Positions 46,201 through 58,447 of a stretch of DNA of 64,000 nucleotides are shown piece after piece. The first letter of the stretch is position 1, and the number at the start of each line of letters is the position of its first letter. Where the stretch lies: the NCBI GenBank assembly GCA_003254925.1, contig QANZ01042620.1:67910-131909 (forward strand). The letters are read 5' to 3'. The translations under genes were made by a program, and so were the position numbers. The notes below the pieces were generated by a model. It saw only the letters and a list, made by a program, of their open reading frames with translations, did no database searches and had not been told where the DNA came from. The stretch comes from Chamaecrista fasciculata. Taxonomy: Eukaryota; Streptophyta; Magnoliopsida; Fabales; Fabaceae.

Positions 46201-46610
46201 GGCATTTTTGACTGTAAGATCACAGGCACCTTCGTGCGTCCACATAGCCTCAAATCTAAAAGGCTTACCTCGAGAAGGAATACATTTGTCTGTAGTCACA
46301 AAATCCGATGCATGATCAGAAGAAGAGATAGTGAGAGCTTCCGCAAACAAAAGGGGGAATGTGTCAAGGTACGACGGCGTGAAAAGAACCCGATCAAGCC
46401 TCTCCACCACCCTATCCTATCCATCTCTATTGTTGCACCAAGTAAACCAGAGCCCAACAGGGACAAAATCAATCAAGCCCAATTCATTAATAAGATCAAG
46501 GAACGCCTGTGCCCCTCTTGTGTTCATGTTTCTACTGTTTTTTTTTTGTTTCATCTTAACCTGATTAAAATCTCCTATAATCATCCACGGGCCAGTAATG
46601 ACAGATGCCA
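43250..46610 (-). pseudogene. 5'-truncated L1-type LINE
   Basis: A poly-T tract (43250-43263) is the poly-A tail on the minus strand. Segments in order (minus): an endonuclease fragment with IIGDFNQVK and 'SSDH' (46611-46200), a linker, RT (45600-44626) with ELCNVIYKIISKVLVNRL, KLDLAKAYDRVDW, GQGDPLSPYLFLLCMNVF and YADDL, then a post-RT region and a zf-RVT domain with HLRCETICPMCGNTDDSVSHTFL (44175-43615). The element begins inside the endonuclease. The flanks carry an imperfect 17-18-bp direct repeat, 'ttagtgt...gtctagt' (43210-43226 and 46611-46628). Several frameshifts and stops are present. Confidence 0.92.
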
Positions 46611-47403
46611 TTAGTGTAAGAGTCTAGTATGTAAAGTAGTGTAGTGTGTGTAATTTTTTTTCTTTAAAAAATGATTTTGGGTGGATTTATTAGTAATTAG
46701 TATGTGTGGATCTAAAAAATTAAAGGTATATGAATTGGTAGGATTTTAGAAATTTAAGAATTAATCAAATGAATTTAAACTTAAATATTATTTAATAACG
46801 ATACATTTAAATAAACATTAATTAAATATTGGTAATTAATTTATTTTTTAGAAAAAAATATCAATAAATTTTAAAAAATTATAAAATAAAAGAATTTAGG
46901 GTGGACCAAGCAGGCTTCCATGACAAAGATCTCATAGGGCATATACATGTAAATTGGTTTGACAGACATCGACAATTTATACAACCTTTTAATTACCTCG
47001 AAAATTTATACACCCTCAATTCTTTTATTTTATAATTTTTCAAAATTTATTAATATTTTTTCTGAAAAATAAATTAACTACCAGTATTTAATTAATTTAA
47101 TTAAACTTTCTAAAATATTGTATTATTTATTTAATGTTTATTTAAATGTAACGTTATTAAATAATATTTAAGTTTAAATTCATTTTATTAATTCTTAAAA
47201 TTCTAAAACCCTGCCCATTCCTATATCTTAAATTCTTAAATCTACACATACTAATTGCTAATAAATCCACCCAAAATTATTTTTTAAAGAAAAAAAATTA
47301 CACACACTACACTACTTTACACACTAGACCCTACACTAACACACACACATACACTTAAATAGAGGGAGAGGCAACGTCCTCCTCCCTCTTAAATTGGTCC
47401 AAA

Positions 47404-47425
47404 AACGTGCTGGCCAGCACGTTTT
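47404..47425. repeat. 22-bp perfect palindrome at the tip of the inverted-repeat element
   Basis: The sequence around 'gtgctggccagcac' is perfectly self-complementary over 22 bp, with an ACGT core at each shoulder. The corresponding left tip near 42558-42580 has lost the symmetry ('gtgctggcctagcat'). Confidence 0.85.
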
Positions 47426-47426
47426 T

Positions 47427-48892
47427 AGACTAACATGTGTCAATCTGAAAACGTGTTGGTCCATCACATTTTTAAACTCTCTCATAATTAAACGTATATC
47501 CAGCCTCCAAAAAACAACACTTTTTTCTTATACATATTTTAATTATAAAAGTAATATATTAACCATATATAATATTCATTTAAATTAATTTTCTACAATG
47601 GTATTTTTTGAATTAAAATATTATTTAACTAAATATAGGTTTATTATTACATTTATACATGGTGCGAACCCACAAGGGAAAATCCCACGAACCCACTACC
47701 AAGTTGAAATATACAATCCCAAGAAAGCTAAACAAAGGCTTAGATGATCACACTTGAACCTTTGAACTTGAACGAACAAATACCTGAAGTGTTGGAAAAC
47801 GCCACAAGGATGATCAAGCCTTGATAAGTCTATAAGTTGAACGAAGAACCCTGGAGAGAACACACTCGATCTCACAAGTTGAATAAACCAAACTCATAAT
47901 ATTATAAACTCAAATCTAAAATCTAAATTTCAAAAGGTCTTAAAGGAGTATTTATACTCTAAGTGAAAAGAAACCCGAATGAGTCATGAAACACTAAACC
48001 CAACTATAATAAAACCCGGATTGACTTTTACACATGAAGCCCAACTAATTAAAATAATAAAACTGATTTAATTGTCTTAAAGTACTAATGGACTTCAAAT
48101 ACATTATCCCAAAACTTATAAAATTCGCACTAAAATAAAACTCAAAATAAAAACATCAAATTAAGCCCAAAATATAATTATTTAGGCCCAAATGAGTCTT
48201 CGTATATGCAGTACTTGGTCTAATCTCTTTAAATTCAAGTCTTTGAGCCAAAAATAGGTTGTATTGCTCCACATTCAGCCCATACCAAGCACATGACGTT
48301 TTCACCATTATTTGTTGGCCCAATTGCTATTTGCTTCTCCCAATTGCTAGGCGTTTTGCATCATCCTCTCTCTCTTCAGAAGGATTTGCCCTCAAATCTT
48401 TAACATATGCCCTTTCCTTATTATTTCGCATCAATACATATATATTATTTTTTTTCATCAATTAATTAATCTTTTAGTGATTTCTTAAGGTTAAACTATT
48501 CACTTGATAATAGAGTGCAAGTCCTTGACCATTTAAATATTGAATGATGGGTTCAAATTTAAAAATATTTTATACAATAATAGAGATTTCAGTATTTGTT
48601 GAACTAATGTTTTAATCAATTATTGAACTAGTAAAATTATCCAGTCATAAATTAATTGGTTCAATCGGTAGTTGTTAAACCAAATAATGTCATCTATAAA
48701 AAATTAGTATTAATGATATTTTTTAACAAAATATATATATATGTATCACGTAATGAATTTATAACAAAAATTAAATTATTGTAATCAAAATGTCACAATA
48801 AAACTAACCCATTTGTATTTGTAATTTATATATTAAAGTAACTTAAAAAGTAATAATATAAACTGTATACTTTTACTTTATAATTTCATATA
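47427..48892. other. Intergenic DNA with a possible degraded LTR fragment
   Basis: From about 47660 to 48470 the sequence has the character of an old LTR or retrotransposon UTR ('gaacccacaagggaaaatcc', 'cttcagaaggatttgccctc'), but no boundary, PBS or TSD could be set. No gene is visible. Confidence 0.3.
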
Positions 48893-48901
48893 TATAAGTT
48901 A

Positions 48902-49240
48902 GGCCAGAGTGTAAATTTGTTCCGATATTTTTTGCTTTGTTCCCAATTTGGTCATATATTTTTTTTGTTATAAATTTGATCTCATATTTTTGGGTCCATT
49001 GCGGAATTTGTTTTATATCTTTAGGTCATGTGCAAAAGTAATCTCATATCTTTGTAAAACGATCAATTAACGATTGATCCTTTTATAAAGATGTGAGACC
49101 AATTCTGCAACCTAGCCAAAAGATATGAGACCAAATTGTGACTTTTTGTAAAGATATGAAACTAAAAGTGCAATAAAAAATCATACAAGACCAAATTGGA
49201 AACTTAATAAAAGATATGGGACCAAATTTACACTTTGACC
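48902..49240. mobile_element. Mutator-type MITE (family A, second copy)
   Basis: TIR start 'ggccagagtgtaaatttg' and inverse 'ggtcaaagtgtaaatttgg' at the right. Flanking 9-mers 'tataagtta' and 'tataattta' match at 8 of 9. The inner 'atatctttaggtcatg' phrases match the copy at 37341-37698. Confidence 0.75.
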
Positions 49241-49249
49241 TATAATTTA

Positions 49250-50389
49250 TGTTATAATTAATTTTACAAGAAAAAGTATAAAGTAAATATTGTTTTTTCA
49301 TAACTAATAATTAAATTCAAAGTCTAACTAAACAATGTGATAAAAATTTTAACAAAATTCAAAAAAAAAAATTACTTTCTAAAATATTCTAGTGATTCAA
49401 TTGATTGATCAGTTTAATTTTAATCGGATTAATTTAATTCAATAATTCAAACGGTCCAAATATTCCAATTTGTTCTTTTCTACAATTCTTCTTTTTTTTG
49501 GGTACAGTCTTTTCTACAATTATTGATTGAACCATTGGGTTCCGTTCATATTTTGAAACAACGGGTCGAAAAAAACGTTCGTAATGATTTGACTTAAACT
49601 AAATTTTTCTGCAAAATTAAAATAATTAAAAACTTTATAGAATAGAACCATCTAAATTGATTTTAGATATTAATCACATAAGTCAAAGTTAGATATGTTA
49701 AATAAAAGTTGGACTTCAATGTTACTAAAGTCTAAAGGACAACTGATTATTGACCCAAAAAATTGCAACCCCTTAATGTTGGAGATGCTTTGAAAAGAAA
49801 TTGTCAAGTCAATATTTTTATACATTTTTGTTTTTTTTAACTTTAAGAAGATAACATATGGTATGACAAACAGTATAGACTATAAAGATTATCATCAAAA
49901 TTTTCAAAGGATACCCAAAATATTATAGTGAAAATTTACTATTTGATCTCATAATTTTTAATAAGTCAACAATTTAGTCCCTTAAAAATGGAAATAGATA
50001 ACTTAATCATTGGTTTTTTACAACCTCAAGTGTTTAGTTTTTCATACATTGTCTTTTAGCTAACATGATTATATGAATGTTAATTGTTGACGTACCTTAA
50101 ATAAAGGTAGTGTAGTATCTTAATTAATTAGATTAAAATCAAACATAAACCTAAACCAAAATAGGTTTGTTTCCACTAATTTCAAACTAATAATAATGGT
50201 AAGACTGAGACTGAGATTTATTGTCACTATTTTTTCCACATTTATAATTCATATTTGGAGGAAGAAGAGAAGACAAAAAATAATATTCTTGAACCCTAAT
50301 TGTTGCGAGTGCAAAAATTCTAATAGAGACTGAGACAGATTGTAGTAATTCTTCTTATTATCTTATTATTGTTGCTTTAAGTCGGTTTA
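49250..50389. other. AT-rich intergenic stretch
   Basis: No gene or defined element. Short phrases such as 'tcccttaaaaatgg' may be MITE debris. Confidence 0.4.
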
Positions 50390-50712
50390 TATCTTTTTTT
50401 AGAACAACCATTGGGGTTGCCTGTCTTCCTGTGTGGAAGAGTTTGTCTCTTTTAGATGACTTTATTTATTTTTCCTATTTTTTAGATAGTTGTAGCTTTA
50501 GTTGGATCCTTAGATTCATTAACTTGGCAGTTGATTATCTTGCCAATTTGTCTAAAAGGAGGATGGGTTATAAACCTCCCACCTTCGTCAATTGATATCC
50601 TGTCTAGTGTTGTTGTTTATACTACGGAGGGATTGACTATTTTTACTTTGTTTTCGTTTGTATTGTGTTTGGCTTTGCCTTACTTTTGAATGAATTATGT
50701 TTCACTTAAAAA
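50390..50712 (+). mobile_element. Probable 3' fragment of a LINE
   Basis: A T/G-rich block ends 'ttggctttgccttacttttg' ... 'gaatgaattatgtttcactt' and a run of A residues, the typical appearance of plant L1 3' ends. No ORF survives. Confidence 0.45.
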
Positions 50713-51264
50713 AAATATTAATGTGCAATATTTAATAATGATATATTTTTTTTTTTGCCAGAAATAGGAATGGACAAAACACTCACTTTCCAAATAACGA
50801 TATATGTGCATTCATAAATTGGCAAAAAAAATGTAATTAAATGTTAATACTATGATTAAAAAGATTAAATAGTTGACGACTTGACGTTAGTAATTATTCA
50901 AGAGTTATATATTATATTTCTATTATTTATGAACCAAATCATTAAAAATGTAAAAATTTAGAAACAGATAATAAATTTCACGATATTAGGCTATTGAGCA
51001 AAGCAAAGCTACATTTATACCTCCAATAAATTGAGACTTTGATAATTAATATGATTATAATTTATATTTTTATTTTAAAACAGACATAAAAAATCCTTAA
51101 TAATCATAAACCTAATCGAATGATAGAGAAATCTATCTATATTATTTTTCTTATTATTATCTCACCACACATTACAATTTACCCATCACTCTCATTATTA
51201 TCCATATATAGGCACTCACTCTTTCCTTTCAACAACGGCGGTCCTCCAAAACAAACCACACAAT
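50713..51264. other. AT-rich intergenic stretch
   Basis: I see nothing defined in it. Confidence 0.4.
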
Positions 51265-51637
51265 CTTATGAAGTATAGACACTGACACAGATACGGGACA
51301 TAACACAGACATGGACATGAAGTATAGACACTGACACAGATACGGGACATAACACAGACATGGACACATTGATATGACAGATTTCTAAAATTACACGACA
51401 CAATATGGAAAATATTTATATATATAAATAAATAAAAATTCATAAATTTTAATAATTACAATATCTATTCGTAATATATGTCATACGTGATAGTTTTTTC
51501 TATTTTTTGTCATGATAAAGTCACAAAAATTAATTTTATATTTTGAAACTTATGAATATGTGTCGGACGGGTGTCGGACACGAACACATGTCTAACACAG
51601 CAACACGTTATCAAAATAAAGTGTCCATGCTTCATAG
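51265..51637. mobile_element. Mutator-type MITE (family B), decayed copy
   Basis: Ends 'cttatgaagtatagacactg' and, inverted, 'ctatgaagcatggacac'. A 48-bp unit beginning 'tgaagtatagacactgacac' is duplicated in the left arm (51268-51363). It is related to the copy at 53066. No matching TSD is left. Confidence 0.65.
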
Positions 51638-51956
51638 TACAACGTGTTTCAAAATTCGGCCACCACTTGTGTTCCTGTATTTGCTATTATTATTAGGGAA
51701 AATTAATCATTTGGTCATTATATTTGACTTAAAATTCTAATTTAGTCCATACAGTTTTATTTCTTAATCAAGTCCTTATACTTTGTAAATGTTTAAGTTT
51801 AAATCTCTACTACTTAAATATTTATTTAGAGCTATATAAGATAATCAATAATGATATAAAAATAGATCTAATAATAAATAGTATTTAAAATTTCAATGTT
51901 GATTTTATTTGATATTTAATGAATAAATATTATATGTATTTCTTTTACAAGAGCTT
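51638..51956. other. AT-rich intergenic stretch
   Basis: I see no gene. Phrases such as 'catttggtcattatatttg' suggest a MITE end. Confidence 0.35.
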
Positions 51957-51965
51957 TTAAAAATA

Positions 51966-52193
51966 GGGTAATGCTAACGAGTGCCCTTAAGGCACTCGTT
52001 AAGGTGCATTTATTGCATTTTGAAAATGGAAATTCTACTTTGAAAAAGAAAATTTACGTCAAAATTTCATTTTTCAAAATTATTGCTTCATTAAAATTCT
52101 CAGGTAAATTTCCTTTTTCAAAGTGAAATTTCCTTTTCAGAATGCAATAAATGCACCTTAACGAGTGCCCTTAAGCACTCGTTAGCATTACCC
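51966..52193. mobile_element. Mutator-type MITE with perfect 9-bp TSD
   Basis: TIRs of ~55-60 bp start 'gggtaatgctaacgagtgc'. The 9-bp TSD 'ttaaaaata' is perfect (51957-51965, 52194-52202). The TIR itself contains an inner inverted repeat ('aacgagtgcccttaaggcac'). Confidence 0.92.
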
Positions 52194-52202
52194 TTAAAAA
52201 TA

Positions 52203-53056
52203 ATATTATTACATAGTTAAGTTGTAAAGACTTCAGTCCAACAAAAAAAAAAGTTGTAATGACTAAAATTTTAAAGATTTACAAAGTTAGGAACTAATTT
52301 AAAAATAAATAAATAAATTTATTTGGACTAAGTTAAAGTTTTAAATAAAGTATAAATACTGAATAATTAATTTTCTTTATTATTATTATTATTTTGGGTT
52401 ACCACTATCTAGATTTTATTACGCATAATTAGATTCAGAACTTAATCATAATTAAGATTTAGGGTAAATTACGCAAAAAGAGTCATGCGATTTGATCCAT
52501 TTTCAAATAGGGTCACTGTTGTTTAAAAAGTGTCAAATAAGGGTCATGTGGTTTGCTTTGTTAACAAAAAGGGTCCTTGGGTATATTCCGGTCCAAAATT
52601 TAACGAAAATTTTAGCTAAAATACTATTTTGAGACCCTAACTATTATTTTTTATGCATTTGACTCCTTATTGATATGAGAGGAAAAAAAAAGTTTTGTAA
52701 TGATAAATGTAATTTCACCCTCTCTCTCTCTCTAGTCTCCCTCTAACATCTCGATCTCGATCTCTCTCTCTGGTCTCTCTCTATCATTCTTTAGAGATAA
52801 ATTATGTGACGATGGATTTCAGATTGAACCCTTCTCACATACTCAATTTATATTATCAAATATCAATTGAGTCATAACTCGTAAATCTTTATTGTCGTTT
52901 AATTAAGCTACATTTGTGAAAACCGTGACAATATTCCATCATTAATTCATCTAGGTGTGGCCTAAGGAGTATATGTTAGAGGGTAATTAATATGCTAATT
53001 AAACAACCGATTAATTGACATAAATGTTGACCATGTCCATCCATGAATTTTGATAG
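52203..53056. other. Intergenic DNA
   Basis: Includes a 'ctctctctct' tract near 52720-52790 and a phrase family 'gggtcatgtggtttgc' near 52490-52600 that looks like one arm of another MITE. No gene is visible. Confidence 0.35.
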
Positions 53057-53065
53057 GGTCACTCC

Positions 53066-53410
53066 CTAAGAAGCATGGACACTGACACGGACACGGGACA
53101 CGACACGGACACGGACACAGCGACACGCTAGACTCTCAAAATTACGCGACACGACACGGCATATATTTATATATAAAAATAATTAAATATTCATAATTTT
53201 TAATGAAAAATTTAAAAATTATAAGTTTTATTCATAATATATGTCATATGTATTATTATTTTCTCTTATATGTCATGTTAAAGTCACAAAAAATTGATTT
53301 ATATTTTAAAATTTATGAATATGTGTCGTGTCAGTGTCGTACGGGTGTCGGACACCGACACGTGTCCGACACGGCGACACGCCCTCAAAATGAAGTGTCC
53401 ATGCTTCTTA
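53066..53410. mobile_element. Mutator-type MITE (family B) with perfect 9-bp TSD
   Basis: Ends 'ctaagaagcatggacactg' and its inverse. The 9-bp TSD 'ggtcactcc' lies at 53057-53065 and 53411-53419. Dense 'gacacgg' repeats occupy both arms. Confidence 0.92.
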
Positions 53411-53419
53411 GGTCACTCC

Positions 53420-54546
53420 AAATTCAAAAGCTATAATAACTATAAGCCAAATAAACAGAAGTCCCTTTACAAACGGCACTTACAAAAAGTCCAAATAATC
53501 TTTCAATTCCACTCTCAATAATTATAAGCAAAATCATTATGCCTCCTATGTTTCCCTCCCTAATCAACCTTCTTCACTTTAATTTCCCATGACAATATAA
53601 TCACAATAAAAGCCTTGAATATTCAGACCCATATTCATCACGGCAGCTTGAAAGTAGCATCTACCTATATATATATATATACTCTCTCTCCTTTTCCCAG
53701 GTAAGTTGTAGAAAGGACTAATTTATGCAAAAAAAAAAGCAAAGAGAGTGTTGCCTCATTATATATAGAGTTAGAATGTTATTTAATTAAGCGATATGAG
53801 ACTTCAACATGCCCAACATAGGAGTGTGAAGTCAACGGGTTATTCTCGAAACAGTTTATAATAAGGTTCATCCATCCATACATGTCCAAACCACGCTCTA
53901 ATATCATGTAAAAATGTCTAACTCACCTCAAAAGAGCTCTTAAAGAGAGAGGGATGCCTCAATCTATATAGAGAGTTAGAAGGTCTTTAACTAAACCATG
54001 TGAGACTTCAACATAAGTCTTTGGTGTAAGAGGTAAACGACTTCTTATCACTTAAGTAAAGTCTTAAATTTAAAACTTCGTGTAACAAAATTGAATCCTC
54101 TGTAGTTGATTGCTCTCAATTTTTCGGTAATTAGTTATTATTTTGTCGTCATGTACATGAGACAAATTGTTTTACTTAAACAAAACTTAATTAAAATCAT
54201 ACATTTTAATCTTATCTTTTTCAGATGACTTTTTCATTCCTCAAAGTCTTTTAGTGTAACGTGCTTAAACTTTTAATGGTCAGGAGGACTTAGATTTTTT
54301 GCTACTCCTATCCTATTATTGTTTTCTCCACAAAAATATATTGAACCTGTCTTTTAATTTGCACACCTATTTTGAACTGTTAAATCCAAATGCATACTTT
54401 GTTTTTTTCCCACGCTCATAACGTGTTCGATGTTTTTTCTCACTAAGCTCTCTCTTCAGAAATCAGAATTCATCCACCATCTCTTATAAAAGTATTGAAT
54501 ACTAAAGTCTCTTGGCTTTGTTTAACTCTTGTGCTTCCACAATCTG
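53420..54546. other. Upstream region of lectin kinase gene 2
   Basis: Two related phrases, 'gttagaatgttatttaatta' and 'gttagaaggtctttaactaa', each followed by 'gtgagacttcaacat'-type text, show a local duplication (about 53740-53830 and 53960-54020). No gene is visible; promoter elements cannot be assigned with confidence. Confidence 0.35.
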
Positions 54547-56960
54547 ATGGCTCCATTATCATCAAAACTTGGTTTCTTTCTCCTCTTGCTTTCTCTCCTA
54601 GATTTTGCAGCCAAGGCTCAACAAGAAAACCAGTTTGTGTTTCATGGGTTCAATAATATTACTGAAAGTGATCTAATCCTTGAAGGAGCCACCATTATCA
54701 AATCCAGTGGTTTGCTTAAGCTCACAAACAGATCATATGGCATCTCAGGCCATGCTTTCCATTTCAGACTCTTTCAATTTCAGATTCTCAATACAACAAC
54801 TCAACAACATAAAGCTTCTTCCTTTAGCACATCCTTTGTTTTCTCTATTGTCCCACCAAGCTCTAGCCATGGTGGCTATGGCCTTGCTTTCACCATTTCA
54901 CCCCAAACCCATTTTCCAGATGCTGAACCAGGCCATTTTCTTGGCCTTTTTAACAACTCCACTGATGGGAATGCTTCAAATCACATTCTTGTAGTCGAGT
55001 TTGACACGGTATTACTAGTGTGTGTGTGTGTTTAGGAAGTTCAAATTTTTTCTTAGAGTTTTTTAAGAGATCTTTTAGTTCTTATATTTGTCCCAAAACT
55101 ACAATTCAGTTTTTAAATATTGCAAATATTCATTTTAGTCTCTCATTTTTATATAAATGTCAACTATATAGTCTTCAAGGATAATGTTTCAAAGACTAAA
55201 TAGCTTACATTTTGTAAAAAAATCAGAGACCAAACATTTATTTTTCCTCGATAACTAGAGACTAAATCGTAATTTTGCGACAATTACTTTTGTTCATCAA
55301 ATATTTCATGTCTTGTTATTTTAATCTCATAATTTGCGTACAGGTGAATGGCTACAGAGCTGAGGTTGACACAGAAGGGAACCATATTGGAGTGAATATC
55401 AATGGCATGAGTTCTAGCGTCTCCGAACCGGCTGCTTACTTTGAAGAAGGCAAAGAAGCTAAAAAGGAAGAGTTTAATCTGGAGAATTCAGAAGCTGTAC
55501 AAGCTTGGATAGATTATGATGGTGACAAGAAAATCATAAATGTGACTGCTGTTCCTTTATCATCATCATCATCATCATCATCAAGAAAACCATCCAAACC
55601 ACTCATATCTTATGCCATTGACCTTAAGGATGTTCTGAAGGAAAACTCATACGTTGGTTTCTCAGCATCAACTGGGAAAAGTAAAGCAAGCTCCCATTAC
55701 ATTTTGGGGTGGAGCTTTTCAATGAATGGAATTGCTCCTTCACTCAATATCTCCAAGCTTCCAAAGCCACCACAAAAGGAGAAGGATTCAGTTTCCACTT
55801 CTTTCCCTTGGGTCAAATTTGTCATTGGATTCTTGTCTGCTTTAACCTTAATCCTTTTGCTGTCTTTGTGTTGTGTAATGTTGTACAAGCGGTACACCCA
55901 TTTTGAGACTCTTGAGGATTGGGAGCTAGATTGTCCTCACAGGTTCAGATACAGAGATCTTCACATAGCAACAAAAGGGTTTAAAGATAGTGAGCTGATT
56001 GGAGTTGGAGGATATGGTGCTGTGTACAAAGGAGTCTTGCCTTCTTCAGGAACTGAGGTTGCTGTGAAAAAGCTTGTTCAAAGTCCAAACCAAGGAATGA
56101 GGGAATTTGCTGCAGAAATTGAAAGCCTAGGAAGATTAAGACACAAGAATCTTGTCAATCTTCAAGGATGGTGTAAGCAAAAGAATGATCTTCTTCTAAT
56201 CTATGACTTCATCCCCAATGGAAGCCTTGACTCACTCCTATTTAATCAAATTGGCCTTGTTCTGAATTGGGATCAAAGGTTCAATATCCTCAAAGGCATA
56301 GCCAATGGGCTATTGTATCTGCATGAAGAGTGGGAGCAAGTGGTGGTTCATAGAGACATAAAAACTAGCAATATCCTCATTGATGCAGATTTGAATGCTC
56401 GTTTGGGTGATTTTGGTCTAGCTAGGCTATATGATCATGGAGAAATGTCATCACAGACAACCAATGTGGTTGGGACAATTGGGTATATTGCACCTGAGTT
56501 AACTCGCACAGGAAAGCCTTCTACAAGCTCTGATGTGTATGCATATGGGGTTTTGCTTCTTGAAGTTGCATGTGGAAGAAGGCCAATTGGGTCTTCTGGG
56601 CAATTTTTCTTGGTGGATTGGATTATCCAGAATCATAGTTTGGGTCAGATCCTTGAAGTGATTGACCCTAAGTTGAACTCAAATTATGTGGAGGAAGAGG
56701 TTGAACTGGTTCTGAAATTGGGTCTTTTGTGTGCTCAACATAATGCAGATTCAAGACCAACCATGAGACAAGTCACAAGATACTTGAATTTTGATGACTC
56801 TCTTCCTATAATTGGTGATTGGACAAGGAATGATTCTGAGATTAGCAGAATGAGCTTTGGTTTCTTGGAAATGGTGTCTACTACAAGTCCTACCACAACT
56901 TCATTTCATTTGTCATCTGACATTAGCATGAATAGTAGGTCTATAGAAGCTTGTAGATAG
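54547..56960 (+). CDS. L-type lectin receptor-like kinase, clade VI-like (gene 2)
   Basis: Exons 54547-55008 and 55344-56960 (692 aa); intron 335 bp, phase 0, at the same site as in gene 1 (after the VEFDT motif). Domains: signal peptide ~1-25, legume-lectin domain ~26-280 with SSFSTSFVFSIV, VEFDT and NHIGVNI, transmembrane helix ~311-335, kinase ~366-640. Key residues: loop GVGGYGAVYKG, VAVKK lysine ~396, HRDIKTSN ~490, DFGLAR ~510, APELT ~537. Unlike gene 1 it keeps the NHIGVNI metal-binding motif. A serine tract (poly-TCA, 55558-55583) in the lectin domain is expanded. The role is extracellular signal perception and phosphorylation at the plasma membrane, inferred from the family. Confidence 0.93.
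55009..55343 (+). other. Intron of gene 2, with MITE-like content
   Basis: The intron begins 'gtattactagtgtgtgtg' and ends 'aatttgcgtacag'. Between about 55090 and 55280 it contains imperfect inverted ends ('ttttagttcttatatttg', inverse of 'gagactaaatcgtaatttt'), suggestive of a MITE that is not the same as the one in gene 1. Confidence 0.5.
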
Positions 56961-57977
56961 CATATATAGAATCTTTTGGTATAATATGTTCTTTCTTTCT
57001 TTCATTTACTTTTCCTTGGTTTGTAAAGTTGATTTTAACTAAATGCATGTTCTACCACCAAAATGGCAGCCCTTATGGTGTGTTTGGATAAGGTAAATTT
57101 AAGAAGAAAAATAATTCTTGGAGATAATTGAATTACCTTCTTTTATAATTTTGATATGTTTGAAAGACAATTACTTCCAAAAATTACTTTCCCTCCTAAA
57201 TTTATCTTATCCAATCAGACTATAAATGTTTTGTATTTTATATAATAGAACCATTTTAATCTTTTGACATTGAGCAACACATTGTACAGTTAATGTTTTG
57301 TTATTCCTTCTATTAGGGAAGGTTTCTCTCTTCTTATAAAAGGTTTTTTCCTTCTTTAGAGAGAGCTTTTTGGTTGTGCTAGCATTCTCTTCAAATCTCA
57401 ATCTTATCATGTCAATAGGGCATTTGTGAAACTGATATTCTTCTGTCTTTACTGGTTTTTGCGTGTTGCTAATAGTATATATATAGGACAAGAAGTGATG
57501 TTTTTAATTAGATTTTGTGTACTACAAATGGAAGATCAATTGTTGCTTGGTGAAATTCTTTTTCTTTTAATATGGTTTGTGAGAGTATCTATGTTCTCTC
57601 ATTCCATATTATTTATCTTGGAGTACAGGTTTCTCTAAATTGAGATATATCATCTGTAATAGCTCCAATGATGTAGCACTCGGCATTTATTTTTCTTCTT
57701 TGACCAAAAATAAAAGATAAAGACGGAGCCCAAAAATATTCTCAGAATTGATTTATAAGTTTTAACGATATTTGATAACAAAATTAATTGAATCAATTAA
57801 GTCAGCAATTCAGTCAACAATTCTGATACACTGCACCAAGGGAGTATAGAGTGGCAGCTGCACCAAACATTTATTCAAAAAGGTGAATTATAGTTGAGAA
57901 CCTGTCACTTGAGTTATTAATGTTCAAGGACCCAATAACAATCATTAGAGGTTTAGAATTTTTATTTTTTTTATAAC
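56961..57977. other. 3' region of gene 2 and intergenic DNA
   Basis: Open frames here lack motifs. It contains 'ctctcttcttataaaagg'-type sequence. No gene that I would defend. Confidence 0.4.
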
Positions 57978-58447
57978 CAGTTTGGTATCGCTTAAACAAG
58001 ATTGAGATCTCGTGAATGCAAATATTCTTGTTGAAAAACTCTCTTACCATAGTTAGGTGTACTACACAGATCGAATCTAGATTAATCACAACAAAACTTC
58101 AGAGATCGCGCAAACAACGAAAAACAATGGTTTAGATAGACATAGTAATGGACATGTAATAGTATTTCATCCTCTAAAGTGCTCAAGAATTCAATTATTT
58201 TCTTCTCTCTCATATATAATTGAAAGAGAAAATTGCAAATAACTCCCTTGAGCAGTTTGATATCGCTTAAACAAGATTTCAAGTTTGAGATATTGTGAAT
58301 GCAGTTATTCTTGTTGAAAAACTCTCATATCATAGTCAAGTGCACGACACAACCAAAAAAAAATGGTTAATTGACATATGATAGTATTTGATCCTCTAAA
58401 TTGTTCAAGAATTCAATTATTTTCTTCACTCTCATATATAATTAAAA
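57978..58447. repeat. Degenerate tandem duplication (~280-bp unit)
   Basis: 'ttggtatcgcttaaacaagat' ... 'ttcttgttgaaaaactctc' at 57978-58045 recurs at 58256-58325, and 'agtatttcatcctctaaag' ... 'caattattttcttc' at 58160-58210 recurs at 58382-58435. The second unit is shorter because of deletions. Confidence 0.75.

Larger units (their letters stand above)
42558..47426. mobile_element. Long inverted-repeat element, split by a LINE and a hAT-like element
   Basis: The left arm begins 'aaaacgtgctggcc' near 42558 and the right arm ends with the inverse near 47426. Outer arm sequence with 'gtgtatgtgtgtgtgttagtg', then 'ttaggatttta'-like AT-rich DNA, is present in both orientations (43175-43226 plus 46611-46890, against 46990-47390). 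The arms meet at a ~90-bp spacer near 46900-46985. A LINE (43250-46610) and a hAT-like piece (42599-43172) lie inside the left arm. Without them it is about 0.95 kb, consistent with a MITE or non-autonomous MULE. No TSD was identified. Confidence 0.65.

Noticed and set aside
47394-47588. A short ORF at the edge of the inverted-repeat element
   Set aside because: Composition and position suggest an accidental frame in a palindrome and AT-rich flank.
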